Positions 44,665 through 54,329 of a stretch of 61,741 bases of DNA are shown here, piece after piece. The notes under the pieces were generated by a model. It worked only from the letters and a program-made list of their open reading frames with translations, did not search any database and was not told the origin of the DNA. The stretch lies in assembly GCA_003278535.1 (NCBI GenBank), contig QCEG01000008.1, forward strand, positions 1 through 61,741, written 5' to 3'. How positions within the stretch are numbered: the stretch's first letter is position 1; each line of letters starts with the position of its first letter. The DNA comes from Prochlorococcus sp. AG-355-N18 (lineage in GTDB: Bacteria; Cyanobacteriota; Cyanobacteriia; PCC-6307; Cyanobiaceae). A program made the position numbers and the translations under genes.

Positions 44665-45828
44665 GTGGCCATACAACAAAAATTATCATTGATGATTCCA
44701 GGACCAACACCAGTTCCAGAAAAAGTTTTACAAGCATTAAGTAAGCATCCAATAGGCCATCGCAGTAAAGAATTTCAAGATCTCGTAGAGAGTACAACTA
44801 AAAATTTACAGTGGCTTCATCAAACTCAAAATGATGTTCTAACAATCACTGGTAGTGGGACTGCCGCAATGGAGGCTGGAATAATAAATACCTTAAGTAG
44901 AGGAGATAAAGTAATTTGTGGAGAAAATGGAAAATTTGGCGAAAGATGGGTAAAAGTTGCTAAAGAATTTGGACTTGAAGTAATAAAAATTGATTCTGAA
45001 TGGGGTACTCCACTTAATCCAGAAGAATTCAAAAAGGTATTAGAAGAAGATAAACAAAAAGAAATAAAGGCAGTTATTTTGACTCATTCTGAAACCTCAA
45101 CAGGTGTAATTAATGATTTAGAAACTATTAGTAAATATATTCGTGCACACAACAAAGCTTTATCAATTATTGACTGCGTTACAAGTCTTGGAGCTTGCAA
45201 TGTACCTGTAGATGAATGGCAATTAGATATCGTTGCTTCAGGATCACAAAAAGGATACATGATACCTCCAGGGCTTAGCTTTATAGCAATGAGCCAAAAA
45301 GCATGGGAAGCTGCAGAAAAATCTAATTTACCAAAATTTTATTTAAATTTAAAATCCTACAGAAAAAGTCTTTTAGCTAATAGTAATCCATACACTCCAG
45401 CAGTTAATTTAGTTTTTGCTTTAGATGAAGCTTTAAAAATGATGAGAGAAGAAGGCTTAGATAACATTTTCCTAAGACACAATAAACACAAATTAGCGAT
45501 GAGCAATGCAGTAAAGGCTTTAAATCTAAAATTATTTGCTGATGAAAAATATTTAAGTCCTTCAATTACTGCAATTAAAACTGAAGGAATTGATGCTGAA
45601 GAATTTAGAAAAACAATAAAGAATAATTTTGATATTCTACTTGCAGGTGGTCAAGATCATCTGAAAGGGAAAATATTCAGAGTCGGTCATTTAGGATATG
45701 TATGTGATAGAGATATTATTACGGTAGTTTCTGCTATTGGTAATACACTGCTCAAAATAGGTAAAATTACAGCCCAACAAGCTGGTGAAGCATTAGTTAT
45801 TGTATCAAAATATCTCGCGGAAAATTAA
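44665..45828 (+). CDS. Class V aminotransferase (serine/alanine:glyoxylate type)
   Basis: A 387-aa PLP enzyme. MIPGPTPVPEKVLQAL and IGHRSKEFQDL open it; the PLP lysine is in SGSQKGYMIPPGL. It resembles the cyanobacterial protein called soluble hydrogenase small subunit in older annotation and is more likely an alanine- or serine-glyoxylate aminotransferase handling photorespiratory glyoxylate. The start is GTG at 44665. It is divergent from cbiD. Confidence 0.9.
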   Translation: MAIQQKLSLMIPGPTPVPEKVLQALSKHPIGHRSKEFQDLVESTTKNLQWLHQTQNDVLTITGSGTAAMEAGIINTLSRGDKVICGENGKFGERWVKVAKEFGLEVIKIDSEWGTPLNPEEFKKVLEEDKQKEIKAVILTHSETSTGVINDLETISKYIRAHNKALSIIDCVTSLGACNVPVDEWQLDIVASGSQKGYMIPPGLSFIAMSQKAWEAAEKSNLPKFYLNLKSYRKSLLANSNPYTPAVNLVFALDEALKMMREEGLDNIFLRHNKHKLAMSNAVKALNLKLFADEKYLSPSITAIKTEGIDAEEFRKTIKNNFDILLAGGQDHLKGKIFRVGHLGYVCDRDIITVVSAIGNTLLKIGKITAQQAGEALVIVSKYLAEN

Positions 45829-45829
45829 G

Positions 45830-46027
45830 TTAAGTTCCTGGCTCTTCAACATTTCCTCCTAACTCAACAATCTTTTTTCTAAGGATAATTGATTTTTTTT
45901 CATCACCTTTGGTTTGGGCTATTGCAAGAGCAAATTCTAATTTTTCGAGCTGGTGGCCACCCTCAAAAAAAGATAATTTTTTCCTTATGCGGTTTTTATT
46001 ATCTTTGTAAGAAATTTGTGAAGACAT
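45830..46027 (-). CDS. 65-aa conserved small protein
   Basis: A basic, helical protein (ISYKDNKNRIRKKLSFFEGG, then EKLEFALAIAQTKGDEKK). No Cys or membrane segment. It is a small conserved protein of picocyanobacteria as far as I recall, without known function. The stop is 1 bp from the end of the convergent aminotransferase gene. Confidence 0.65.
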   Translation of the reverse strand: MSSQISYKDNKNRIRKKLSFFEGGHQLEKLEFALAIAQTKGDEKKSIILRKKIVELGGNVEEPGT

Positions 46028-46160
46028 AAAAAATCATGCTTTAGTTAATATTATGCCAACAAAAGGGGACATTACGAGAGGAAACTAAAAATATTATTTG
46101 ACTATAAACTTAAACAAAAAAAAATTTTTCTAATATCATGTTCAAAAATCCTTGAAATTT

Positions 46161-46673
46161 ATGCCTAACATAAATCTTATCTATTATCTTTTTGCAGGTT
46201 GTATTTTTGGAGTTTTAGCTCTAAAAACAGGAATACCTGCGGCTCCTCTAGCAGGTGCTTTAATAGGGGCAAGCATACTTAGCATAAGTGGCAAAGTCGA
46301 AGTCGCAGCGTGGCCAATCGGAACCAGAACATTTTTAGAAATTGGAATTGGAACAGTCATTGGTACATCATTAACAAAAGACTCATTAGTTGATATTCAA
46401 AATTTATGGAGACCAGCTATATTAATAACTTTTACTTTAGTTATTACTGGATTAGCAATTGGATTATGGACAAGCAGATTACTTAATATAGATATCATTA
46501 CAACAATTCTAGGAGCTGCACCAGGAGGAATTAGCGGAATGAGTCTTGTAGGGTCTGAGTACGGAGTAGGACCTGCGGTAGCGACTTTACACGCTGTAAG
46601 ATTGATTACAGTACTCTTAATTCTTCCTTTAGTTGTTAAATGCTTGAATATATTTGGAGTGATTAAATCTTAA
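46161..46673 (+). CDS. AbrB-family (half-length) membrane protein
   Basis: 170 aa from ATG 46161 (a TTG at 46152 is possible). Five or six hydrophobic segments and the glycine motif ILGAAPGGISGMSLVG match one half of the AbrB/ammonia-monooxygenase-like membrane family, whose longer members hold two such repeats. Cyanobacterial versions are often single. This family is not the AbrB DNA-binding regulator. The function is unknown. Confidence 0.8.
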   Translation: MPNINLIYYLFAGCIFGVLALKTGIPAAPLAGALIGASILSISGKVEVAAWPIGTRTFLEIGIGTVIGTSLTKDSLVDIQNLWRPAILITFTLVITGLAIGLWTSRLLNIDIITTILGAAPGGISGMSLVGSEYGVGPAVATLHAVRLITVLLILPLVVKCLNIFGVIKS

Positions 46674-46729
46674 ATTTCTATAGACATATTCACAATAAAA
46701 GATATTTTTAAATAGAAGATAAAAGCCTA

Positions 46730-47194
46730 ATGCAAAAATTAAAAAAGAAAAAAATAATACCATTAGCGTTGGGAATCTTTGCTCCTCTAACCCTTATTAC
46801 GCCAAAAGTAAATGCTGGTGCATTTGGAGCGGAAATTTTTTGTACTATGAGAGATGGCGGAAATGACCATGAAAGTAGTTGGGAAGCAGCTTACGCATAT
46901 ATAAAAAAACAAAAGGGAGGTTTCTTCAAAGTTTCACCTAAAAATGCAGCAGCGCAAATTACTGAAACAGTTATAAGAGAAAGAGAAAAATTTAGTTATT
47001 GCGTTGAATATTTAGATAATCTTCATCCAAATAGAAAACTAATACGAGAATTAGAAAAAGAAGAAAAAAGAAAAGAAAAAAAAGCAAAAGATAGAGAAAA
47101 CAAAAGAAAAAAATTAGAAAAAGAATTAGAAGAAACTAATAAAACAATTTCTGAAGAATTTACTGATGAAACATTTGATAGATATAGTTATTAG
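46730..47194 (+). CDS. Exported protein with Lys/Glu-rich C-terminal coil
   Basis: A 154-aa protein with a signal peptide (MQKLKKKKIIPLALGIFAP..., cleavage near VNAGAF). The mature part has two Cys (IFCTMRDGG and FSYCVEYLD) and a charged helix from about 105-140 (RELEKEEKRKEKKAK). It resembles a small secreted family common in marine picocyanobacteria (I recall it as DUF6554). Likely periplasmic; function unknown. Confidence 0.7.
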   Translation: MQKLKKKKIIPLALGIFAPLTLITPKVNAGAFGAEIFCTMRDGGNDHESSWEAAYAYIKKQKGGFFKVSPKNAAAQITETVIREREKFSYCVEYLDNLHPNRKLIRELEKEEKRKEKKAKDRENKRKKLEKELEETNKTISEEFTDETFDRYSY

Positions 47195-47355
47195 TTAAAG
47201 TTTCCAAAAGATAATAATTTTTTAAATTTTATAAATACTATTTTGTATCTAAACACACTAAATCATATTTTTACTGGAAAATTTAGGCTAAAAACATAAA
47301 TAAAGATTGACTTTTAAGATATTCAAGCGATTATTTATGTAATTAAATAGTCTGA

Positions 47356-47757
47356 ATGCATATTAATGATGCTGTGTTTTTAGAGGATTTATGTCCAAAG
47401 TTCAGATTTAGACAATGGCGAAAATCTATTCATAAGTTTACAGAAAAAAGTTGTATATATTGCGGGAAACCATCTGAATCAATTGACCATGTAGTACCAC
47501 GAAGCCAAGGAGGCTTAAGTAAAACAGAAAACTGCGTCCCTGCTTGTCTTTCTTGTAATGGAGATAAATCAGATGAAAATGCTTTGTATTGGTATAGAAG
47601 GCAAAAATTTTATGATCCCCGAAGAGCAATGGCTATAAGAGCTTGGTTAGAAGGAGATTTAAGATTAGCTATTAGATTACTGCAATGGGCAAATCCTAAT
47701 TTTAAGGTAAAAAATAAAAATTACATTAAAGATGAATCAGAATATAAAGCAGCTTGA
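47356..47757 (+). CDS. HNH endonuclease family protein
   Basis: A 133-aa protein. Zinc and catalytic elements: CIYCGK (near 35-40), DHVVPRSQGG (DH of the HNH core, near 46-55) and CLSCNGDKSDEN (near 66-77), followed by WYRRQKFYDPRRAMAIRAW. This compact HNH protein is a housekeeping gene in cyanobacteria and need not be selfish; the substrate is unknown. The start is ATG. Confidence 0.9.
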   Translation: MHINDAVFLEDLCPKFRFRQWRKSIHKFTEKSCIYCGKPSESIDHVVPRSQGGLSKTENCVPACLSCNGDKSDENALYWYRRQKFYDPRRAMAIRAWLEGDLRLAIRLLQWANPNFKVKNKNYIKDESEYKAA

Positions 47758-48020
47758 CTACCAAACATTACATATGCTTCTAGAGTTGTGTCTCTCGCAT
47801 ATATTTTCCAATTCTTTTGGCGAATCTGGGAATATTAAAATTGTCGAAAATGAAATAAGAAAGACAAATAACTTTTGATAGAATTTAAAACTAACTAAAC
47901 TTACTTCTTTCTCTACAAGACGGGAGTAACTTTTGCTAATACAGAAAGTTTTTGATTTTAAATGGGGCTCAAAAGCTGTCTTCATCATCAATTAATACAT
48001 ATGTACTACCGTAACCCAAC

Positions 48021-48899
48021 ATGAAGAAAACTGCAAGTTTACTCGGAAAGAAAAATAAATTTTTAATTTTGGGATGTGGTTTCAGCGGTAGTTTTTTTGC
48101 AAAAACTATTAGAAAATTCGGTTGTAATGTTTTAACAAGCTCAAGATCTGCAAGCGAAGATCCAAATAGTTTTATTTTCAATAGTGAAAACGGTGTTGTT
48201 CCTGAAGAAGAAATTTTTGATGGAGCAACCCATATTCTTAGCTGCATACCTCCTGACAAATATGGAAATGATCCTGTACTAGAAAGCCTTCAAAGTAAGC
48301 TAGAAAATTTACCTCTTGAGTGGGTTGGATATTTATCTACCACAGGAGTATATGGAAATACTGAAGGTGGTTGGGTTTCTGAGATAGATCAGCCTAATCC
48401 TTTGCAAAAAAGAAGCCTTAATAGATTAAATTGCGAAAAACAATGGATTGAATCTAGTTTGCCCGTTCAAATTTTTAGATTACCAGGAATCTATGGACCT
48501 GGAAGATCCACGTTTGAAGCAATCGAAAATCAAAAAATTCGAGTTATCTTAAAAAAAGCTCAAGTATTTTCAAGAGTTCATGTTGCTGATATTTCACATG
48601 CGATTATTTTTTTATTACAAAATAAAGATTGTTTAAAGTTTCACCAAATCATTAATATTGCAGATGATGAACCCTGCTCTCAGTTAGAAGTTATTCAATA
48701 TTGCTACGATTTACTTGGTTTAACAATGCCAAAGCCAATATTATTTGAGGATGTAAAAGATGAATTATCTCCTATCGCTAAATCTTTTTGGATGGAAAAT
48801 AGAAGAGTTTCAAACAAACTTTTATGCGAAACACTCGGATATAAACTAATTTATAAAAACTATAAATTAGGCTTAAAAAATTGCAATCCAAACAGTTAA
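48021..48899 (+). CDS. NAD(P)-dependent epimerase/SDR-like protein
   Basis: A 292-aa extended short-chain dehydrogenase of the YeeZ/YbjT-like type. Rossmann motif FLILGCGFSGSFFAK (13-27); YLSTTGVYGNTEGG holds the catalytic Tyr region and IFRLPGIYGPGRS follows. The substrate is unknown. It precedes pdxA by 21 bp and may be cotranscribed. The 263-bp gap upstream, after the HNH gene, holds no gene that I can support. Confidence 0.85.
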   Translation: MKKTASLLGKKNKFLILGCGFSGSFFAKTIRKFGCNVLTSSRSASEDPNSFIFNSENGVVPEEEIFDGATHILSCIPPDKYGNDPVLESLQSKLENLPLEWVGYLSTTGVYGNTEGGWVSEIDQPNPLQKRSLNRLNCEKQWIESSLPVQIFRLPGIYGPGRSTFEAIENQKIRVILKKAQVFSRVHVADISHAIIFLLQNKDCLKFHQIINIADDEPCSQLEVIQYCYDLLGLTMPKPILFEDVKDELSPIAKSFWMENRRVSNKLLCETLGYKLIYKNYKLGLKNCNPNS

Positions 48900-48920
48900 A
48901 AAATAAATTAAAAACTTTTT

Positions 48921-49946
48921 ATGGATATTCAAAATACAAATAAAATATTTAAGGTAGTATTAAGCGTTGGAGATGAGTCAGGTATTGGGCCTGAAATAAT
49001 CTTAAAGTCACTTTGTTCTAATCAGATACCAAAAAATATTGACTTTATATTGGTTGGATCAAAAAAAAATCTACAAAATACTTATGAATATCTCAGATCA
49101 TTAGGATTAGAAAACCTTGCAAATCCAAAAAATTTCAAGATTCATGATCTCGAAATTTCTTCATCAGATAATGACTCTAAATCAAGTTACGGTAATTCAA
49201 GTTTCCAATATTTAACAAAAGCAATAGAAATTGTAAAACAATATCCCAATTCAGCACTTGTAACTGGACCAATTTGCAAGAAATCATGGTCTTTAGCAGG
49301 TCATTACTTCTCTGGTCAAACTGAAGTACTAGCAAAATCATGTGGAGTAAAAAAAGTTGGCATGCTATTCACAGCAAAATCACCAATTACAGGTTGGAGA
49401 TTTAATACTTTATTAGCTACAACCCACATAGCCCTTTCTGAGGTTCCTAAGAAATTAACTACAGAATTAATCCACGCTAAATTGGATCTTTTGAAAGATT
49501 TTTGTAATACCTATACTGACACACCTACTTTAAAAGTAGCAGGTTTAAACCCCCACGCAGGCGAAGAAGGTATGTTAGGTGATGAAGAGAAAAATTGGCT
49601 CAATGATGCATTAATTACTTGGAATGCAAAAAATAGAGGCATTGAATTATTAGGTCCTTTATCACCAGACAGTTGCTGGAATTCTTCTGTAAAAGCTTGG
49701 AATGAAGAAAATGCTGACAAGCACGATGGCATTCTTGCTATGTATCATGATCAAGGTTTAATACCAATGAAAGTGATAGCTCTTAATTACTCAGTCAATA
49801 CCACAATCGGTTTACCTTTTATAAGAACATCTCCTGATCATGGAACGGGATTTGATATTGCTGGCAAAGGGATTGCTCAATCTCAGAGCATGATTGAGGC
49901 TATTAAGGCTGCCGTAGAAATAACTAACAATATTAAGACTGCTTAA
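48921..49946 (+). CDS. pdxA: 4-hydroxythreonine-4-phosphate dehydrogenase
   Basis: A 341-aa enzyme of the DXP-dependent pyridoxal phosphate route. Signatures: VGDESGIGPEIILKSL near the start, LVTGPICKKSW, the metal-site GLNPHAGEEGMLG, and MYHDQGLIPMK...FIRTSPDHGT. The product joins DXP at PdxJ. The last 14 bp overlap the convergent accB gene. Confidence 0.96.
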   Translation: MDIQNTNKIFKVVLSVGDESGIGPEIILKSLCSNQIPKNIDFILVGSKKNLQNTYEYLRSLGLENLANPKNFKIHDLEISSSDNDSKSSYGNSSFQYLTKAIEIVKQYPNSALVTGPICKKSWSLAGHYFSGQTEVLAKSCGVKKVGMLFTAKSPITGWRFNTLLATTHIALSEVPKKLTTELIHAKLDLLKDFCNTYTDTPTLKVAGLNPHAGEEGMLGDEEKNWLNDALITWNAKNRGIELLGPLSPDSCWNSSVKAWNEENADKHDGILAMYHDQGLIPMKVIALNYSVNTTIGLPFIRTSPDHGTGFDIAGKGIAQSQSMIEAIKAAVEITNNIKTA

Positions 49947-50439
49947 CTCGCATTAAGACTTGGCCAAATTCGACTGGTGTCCCATTTTCTACAAGAATCT
50001 CTACGATTTCAGCATTAAATTCAGATTCAATTTCATTCATTAACTTCATTGCTTCCAAAATACAAATAGTTTGACCAACCTTAACGTTATTTCCTACTTC
50101 GACAAATGGCTCCTCGCCAGGCGCTGCAGCCCTATAAAATGTCCCTACCATAGGAGAAGTAATTTCAGTAAGGTCAGAACGTCCTGGGGGTGCCACCTGA
50201 GGTGCTTCAGGCTCATTAACAACTGGGATATTATCATTAATAGTTTTTTGATTAGCAATTGTCTGTTTATCAAATGAAGTATTAGAAACTAAATTATTAA
50301 TAACTTGATTCTGATCAAATACATTCCTTTTTATTTCTAGTTTAAAATCTTCTCCCTCTAGCAAGAACTCTTGAATATCACTTGTAGAGATTTTCTCTAT
50401 TAAGCGATCTAAGTCATCATGATCTAATTTCATAGCCAT
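49933..50439 (-). CDS. accB: Biotin carboxyl carrier protein of acetyl-CoA carboxylase
   Basis: A 168-aa BCCP. The C-terminal lipoyl/biotinyl domain has the biotinylated Lys132 in EAMKLMNEIE; a Pro/Ala/Asn-rich linker (about 60-92) joins it to the N-terminal part. Its ATG overlaps the efp stop by one base (TAATG), so translation is coupled to efp, a common bacterial pairing. accC, its usual third partner, is elsewhere in this window. Confidence 0.97.
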   Translation of the reverse strand: MAMKLDHDDLDRLIEKISTSDIQEFLLEGEDFKLEIKRNVFDQNQVINNLVSNTSFDKQTIANQKTINDNIPVVNEPEAPQVAPPGRSDLTEITSPMVGTFYRAAAPGEEPFVEVGNNVKVGQTICILEAMKLMNEIESEFNAEIVEILVENGTPVEFGQVLMRVKQS

Positions 50440-50999
50440 TAATTTTCACGTCCAAGATAAGTGTCATTTCGAGTATCAACTTTAATCATTTCTCCCACAG
50501 AAATAAATAAAGGAACCATAACTTGAGCACCTGTTTCTAGAATAGCTGGTTTCGTGCCCCCACTAGCAGTGTCACCTTTAACTCCTGGATCGGTCTCTGT
50601 AACTTTCAAAGTAATAGATATTGGAAGTTCTACTTCTAAAACTTTACCATTATGGAAAATTACATTAACCTCCATCCCCTCTTTCAAATACTTTGCGCCT
50701 TTACCGATTTGTTCCGAGGTGAGTCTCGTCTCTTCAAAACTTGTCATATCCATAAAAACATAATCACCAGACTCCAGATAAGTATGCTGCAGGTTAGACT
50801 TCTCAAGGATAGCCTGCTGTACTGATTCTCCGGCTCGAAAAGTTTTTTCAACAACGTTGCCGCTTTGAACTGATTTTAATTTTGTTCTTACGAAAGCAGA
50901 ACCCTTACCAGGCTTGACATGTAGAAACTCTACAACACGCCAAACTTGTCCATCCAATTCGATGGTAGTACCTGTGCGAAAATCGTTACTGGAAATCAT
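50439..50999 (-). CDS. efp: Elongation factor P
   Basis: Relieves ribosome stalling at polyproline. 186 aa from ATG 50999; the frame opens nine codons earlier but [17 protein letters not shown] is the conserved start. The tip lysine is in KPGKGSAF (Lys32). The C-terminal OB-domain signature is [17 protein letters not shown]. No lysine-modifying enzyme is seen nearby. Confidence 0.97.
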   Translation of the reverse strand: MISSNDFRTGTTIELDGQVWRVVEFLHVKPGKGSAFVRTKLKSVQSGNVVEKTFRAGESVQQAILEKSNLQHTYLESGDYVFMDMTSFEETRLTSEQIGKGAKYLKEGMEVNVIFHNGKVLEVELPISITLKVTETDPGVKGDTASGGTKPAILETGAQVMVPLFISVGEMIKVDTRNDTYLGREN

Positions 51000-51043
51000 T
51001 CCTGTATTACATCCCCCAAGGATCATAAACCTGCAAGAGTGCT

Positions 51044-52135
51044 ATGCAAAAATTCTTATCAAATCAGAACAAACTTTTCTTAATTCTATCGATTGTAATT
51101 TTACAGGTTTTTCTCTTAAAACCTATTCAAGTATTAGCTGATTTACCTACTGGAAATGCTGTAAAAGACCCTAATGCAATCCTCAGAAACGCACTCCCTA
51201 TCAAGCAAGTTGAGTTACAAGAAATTCAACACAAATTGGAAGAAACTAGTGACCTTGTAAGAGGAGGAAGATGGCCCGCTCTTACGAAAACTGTTACAAA
51301 ATGTCAATCTTTGCTAAAAAAATACCAAAGTAAAATTATTCAAGAATTACCAAAAGATAAAAAAAAGATTGCTGAAAAAACATTTTTAGAACTCAAAGAA
51401 AATTTTGATAGCCTTCAAGATTACTCTAAATCAAAGGATAAATACTCGTTTATAGCGACTCGAAGAAATGCTTTAGATAAAATAGGTGGATTAGAAGAAT
51501 ATTTTCTACCAAAAGAATTTCCATACTCTATTCCCTCGGAATTTGATAATTTACCAAGATTACTGGGCAGAGCAAAAGTCAATATAAAAACCTCCAAAGG
51601 AGATATGCAAGCAATTGCGGATGGATTTAACGCCCCACTTACAGCAGGAGCATTTATAGATTTATCTTCAAAAAACTTCTACAAAGATTTACCCATTAAC
51701 AGAGCAGAAGAATTTTTTGTACTACAAACAGGTGATCCAATTGGTGATGATATTGGTTACGTAGATCCTGAAACAAACGAAGAACGTCACGTTCCCTTAG
51801 AAATAAGAATTCCTAATGAACAAGATACTTTTTACAATCAAACTTTTGAAGATTTAGGTCTTTACACAGAGACGCCAACATTACCTTTTGCAACACTTGG
51901 AACTCTAGGATGGTCCCATTCGAATGCCGCAGTTGATGATGGGTCATCACAATTTTTCTTCTTTTTATATGAAGCAGAATTAAATCCAGCGGGTCGCAAT
52001 TTAATTGACGGAAGGAATGCTGCCTTTGGTTACGTTGTAGATGGATTTGATGTATTAGAAGAGCTTACTAGAGATGACACAATAATTTCGATTGATGTTT
52101 TAGAAGGGATTGAAAACCTCAAATTAAATGCATAA
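51044..52135 (+). CDS. Lumenal cyclophilin-type peptidyl-prolyl isomerase (TLP40/CYP38-like)
   Basis: A 363-aa protein. An N-terminal signal peptide (hydrophobic LFLILSIVILQVFLL, then ADLPTGNAVKD) is followed by a helical domain (about 40-165) and a C-terminal cyclophilin domain with DGSSQFFFFLYEAELNPAGRN-like residues and GRNAAFGYVVDG. This layout matches the thylakoid-lumen CYP38/TLP40 group linked to photosystem II assembly. The start is ATG. thiL begins 8 bp before its stop. Confidence 0.86.
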   Translation: MQKFLSNQNKLFLILSIVILQVFLLKPIQVLADLPTGNAVKDPNAILRNALPIKQVELQEIQHKLEETSDLVRGGRWPALTKTVTKCQSLLKKYQSKIIQELPKDKKKIAEKTFLELKENFDSLQDYSKSKDKYSFIATRRNALDKIGGLEEYFLPKEFPYSIPSEFDNLPRLLGRAKVNIKTSKGDMQAIADGFNAPLTAGAFIDLSSKNFYKDLPINRAEEFFVLQTGDPIGDDIGYVDPETNEERHVPLEIRIPNEQDTFYNQTFEDLGLYTETPTLPFATLGTLGWSHSNAAVDDGSSQFFFFLYEAELNPAGRNLIDGRNAAFGYVVDGFDVLEELTRDDTIISIDVLEGIENLKLNA

Positions 52136-53114
52136 AGAAATATTAGAAGATATAGGGGAAAAAGAATTAATAAATAGGCTAGGAAAATTTATGCCTGAAA
52201 ATCAAGTTTCGGATGATTGCGCTTTAATCAAAACTAAAAATGAAAATTTACTTGTTAATACTGACTCTTTAGTGGAAAATGTTCATTTCAATGACGTTAG
52301 TATTTGTCCTCAAGACCTTGGGTGGAAAGCAGTTGTAAGCAACATCTCTGACTTATTATCTAGTGGAAGCAAGAAAACTATTGGAATTACAATAAGTCTA
52401 ATTCTACCTGTTAGAACTGAGTGGATTTGGGTTGAGGAAGTATACAAAGGAATAAATAAAGCGTTAAAAGAATATGGCGGATTGATTCTAGGAGGAGATT
52501 GCTCAAAGGGGAATGAAAAAATCATTTCAATTACGGCCTTTGGAATTCAAGGTGAGCTTGAATTAAGGAGAAACGCATGTAAACCAGGAGATATAATCTT
52601 AACTACAGGAATTCATGGTCTTAGCAAACTGGGATTTTTGATACAAAATAAAATTAATTTCGAAAGTGAATTTTCTCTTAATGAAAGATTAACCATTAAG
52701 TCTATTGAACATTTTTGTCGCCCTAGAGTTTACCCAAATTTTCTAAATAATCTCCTCAAAACTCGCTCCAATAAAAATATAAGGAGAATAGGATGTACTG
52801 ACAGCAGTGATGGCCTATTTCAAGCCTTACAAGATTTAGCAATAGCTAGCAGCTGCAAAGCGATCATAAACTATGAAAATATACCTAAAGATAAGGATTG
52901 GCCTAAAGGAGACAAATGGGACGAATACTATTTTTTTGGAGGAGAAGATTATGAATTAGTTTTCTCATTGCCCAAAAAATGGGCAGAAAATTTATCTAAA
53001 CTTGATAAAAATATTAACGAGATTGGTTTTTTTACTGATGGTGAACCATCAATAGAATTTAAAGATAATAAAAAAAACAAATTATTTAATAACACACCTT
53101 TCAAACACTTTTAA
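52128..53114 (+). CDS. thiL: Thiamine-monophosphate kinase
   Basis: Phosphorylates thiamine phosphate to the active cofactor. A 328-aa AIR-synthase fold: start KELINRLGKF...DDCALI, NTDSLVENVHF (metal Asp), LGWKAVVSNISDL, and CTDSSDGLFQAL and GGEDYELVFSLP later. The start overlaps the cyclophilin gene by 8 bp, so the two are coupled. The gene abuts the end of gap2 with no spacer. Confidence 0.95.
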   Translation: MHKEILEDIGEKELINRLGKFMPENQVSDDCALIKTKNENLLVNTDSLVENVHFNDVSICPQDLGWKAVVSNISDLLSSGSKKTIGITISLILPVRTEWIWVEEVYKGINKALKEYGGLILGGDCSKGNEKIISITAFGIQGELELRRNACKPGDIILTTGIHGLSKLGFLIQNKINFESEFSLNERLTIKSIEHFCRPRVYPNFLNNLLKTRSNKNIRRIGCTDSSDGLFQALQDLAIASSCKAIINYENIPKDKDWPKGDKWDEYYFFGGEDYELVFSLPKKWAENLSKLDKNINEIGFFTDGEPSIEFKDNKKNKLFNNTPFKHF

Positions 53115-54137
53115 TTACTCCCAATTTTTAGCAACAATCTCTGCTAAATCTACAACTCTCTGACTATAACCCCACTCATTGTCGTACCATGCAAGCACCT
53201 TTACAAGGTTATCTCCGATACACATAGTAAGATCACTATCTACAATTGATGATTCATTAGTACCTGCATAATCGCTTGACACTAATGGTTCATCTCCATA
53301 CTTAATAATGCCTTTCATTGAATTTAGAGATGATTCCTTGAGAGCATTATTGACTTCTTCAGCTGTTACAGATTTAGAAGATTCAAAAACAAAATCAACT
53401 GCTGAAACGTTAGGAGTTGGAACTCTCATTGCAATTCCAGTTAATTTCCCTTTCATTTCTGGATATACAAGAGCGACTGCTTTTGCAGCTCCTGTAGAAG
53501 TAGGAACGATGTTTGTAGCAGCGGCTCTAGCCCTTCTTAGATCTCTGTGACTATTATCTAAAATTCTTTGATCACCTGTGTAACTATGAATTGTAGTCAT
53601 CAAACCTTTATTAATCCCAAAAGTTTGATCTAAAACTTTAACTACTGGAGCTAAACAGTTCGTAGTACAACTAGCATTACTCAAAATATCGTAATCTTTG
53701 TGTTTATATGTATCAGCATTAACTCCAACTACATAGGTACCAACGCCATCGCCTTTACCAGGCGCAGTTAAAATAACTTTTTTTGCTCCTACCTCTAAAT
53801 GCTTACTTGCACCTACGTCTGTATTAAATACTCCAGTAGATTCAATAACCAAATCTACACCCCATTCTTTCCAAGGGAGATTCAGTGGGTTTCTATCTGA
53901 GAAACATTTAATTGTCTTGTTATTAATTACAAAAGTATCATCAGTATATTGAATATCGACACCATCAAGTTGACCAAGGACTGAGTCATATTTTAATAAA
54001 TGAGCATTAGTCTTAGGATCTGATGTAACGTTAATTCCGACTACTTCAATATTGGTGTAAGCCCCTCTACTAAGCCAACAACGCATAAAGTTTCGACCAA
54101 TTCTGCCAAAGCCGTTAATTGCAACACGCAAAGTCAT
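53115..54137 (-). CDS. gap2: Glyceraldehyde-3-phosphate dehydrogenase (Calvin-cycle type)
   Basis: A 340-aa GAPDH. NAD(P)-binding [10 protein letters not shown] (8-17), catalytic Cys157 in [12 protein letters not shown], and [12 protein letters not shown] at the end. The cofactor region [17 protein letters not shown] lacks the acidic Asp that fixes NAD in glycolytic enzymes, fitting the dual NADP/NAD Gap2 of cyanobacteria. The start is ATG. It is divergent from murC with a 192-bp gap in which I see no gene. Confidence 0.95.
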   Translation of the reverse strand: MTLRVAINGFGRIGRNFMRCWLSRGAYTNIEVVGINVTSDPKTNAHLLKYDSVLGQLDGVDIQYTDDTFVINNKTIKCFSDRNPLNLPWKEWGVDLVIESTGVFNTDVGASKHLEVGAKKVILTAPGKGDGVGTYVVGVNADTYKHKDYDILSNASCTTNCLAPVVKVLDQTFGINKGLMTTIHSYTGDQRILDNSHRDLRRARAAATNIVPTSTGAAKAVALVYPEMKGKLTGIAMRVPTPNVSAVDFVFESSKSVTAEEVNNALKESSLNSMKGIIKYGDEPLVSSDYAGTNESSIVDSDLTMCIGDNLVKVLAWYDNEWGYSQRVVDLAEIVAKNWE

Positions 54138-54329
54138 AACTAATAATTTCTAAATGATTAACCTAAGTTGCTGATCATACTGAATTTTGTGCAATAACGT
54201 AAGGTTTTTTTGATTTATTAAGCAAATAAGTCTAGTTTTGTATTAATTCAAGAAAAAAAAACATTTTTTTTTAAAAAAAATAGCAAAATTTTACCTAGAA
54301 GTTATTTTAATTTAAGTAAAAGATAAAAA

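Noticed and set aside
47356..47757. HNH gene as part of a mobile or defence element
   Set aside because: It lies among core genes, with no repeats or recombinase near, and such compact HNH genes are part of the cyanobacterial core.
47758..48020. Minus-strand open frame of 77 codons and possible RNA in the gap between the HNH gene and the epimerase
   Set aside because: The translated product shows no domain-like pattern, and no clear hairpin plus T-run or tRNA-like fold is seen.
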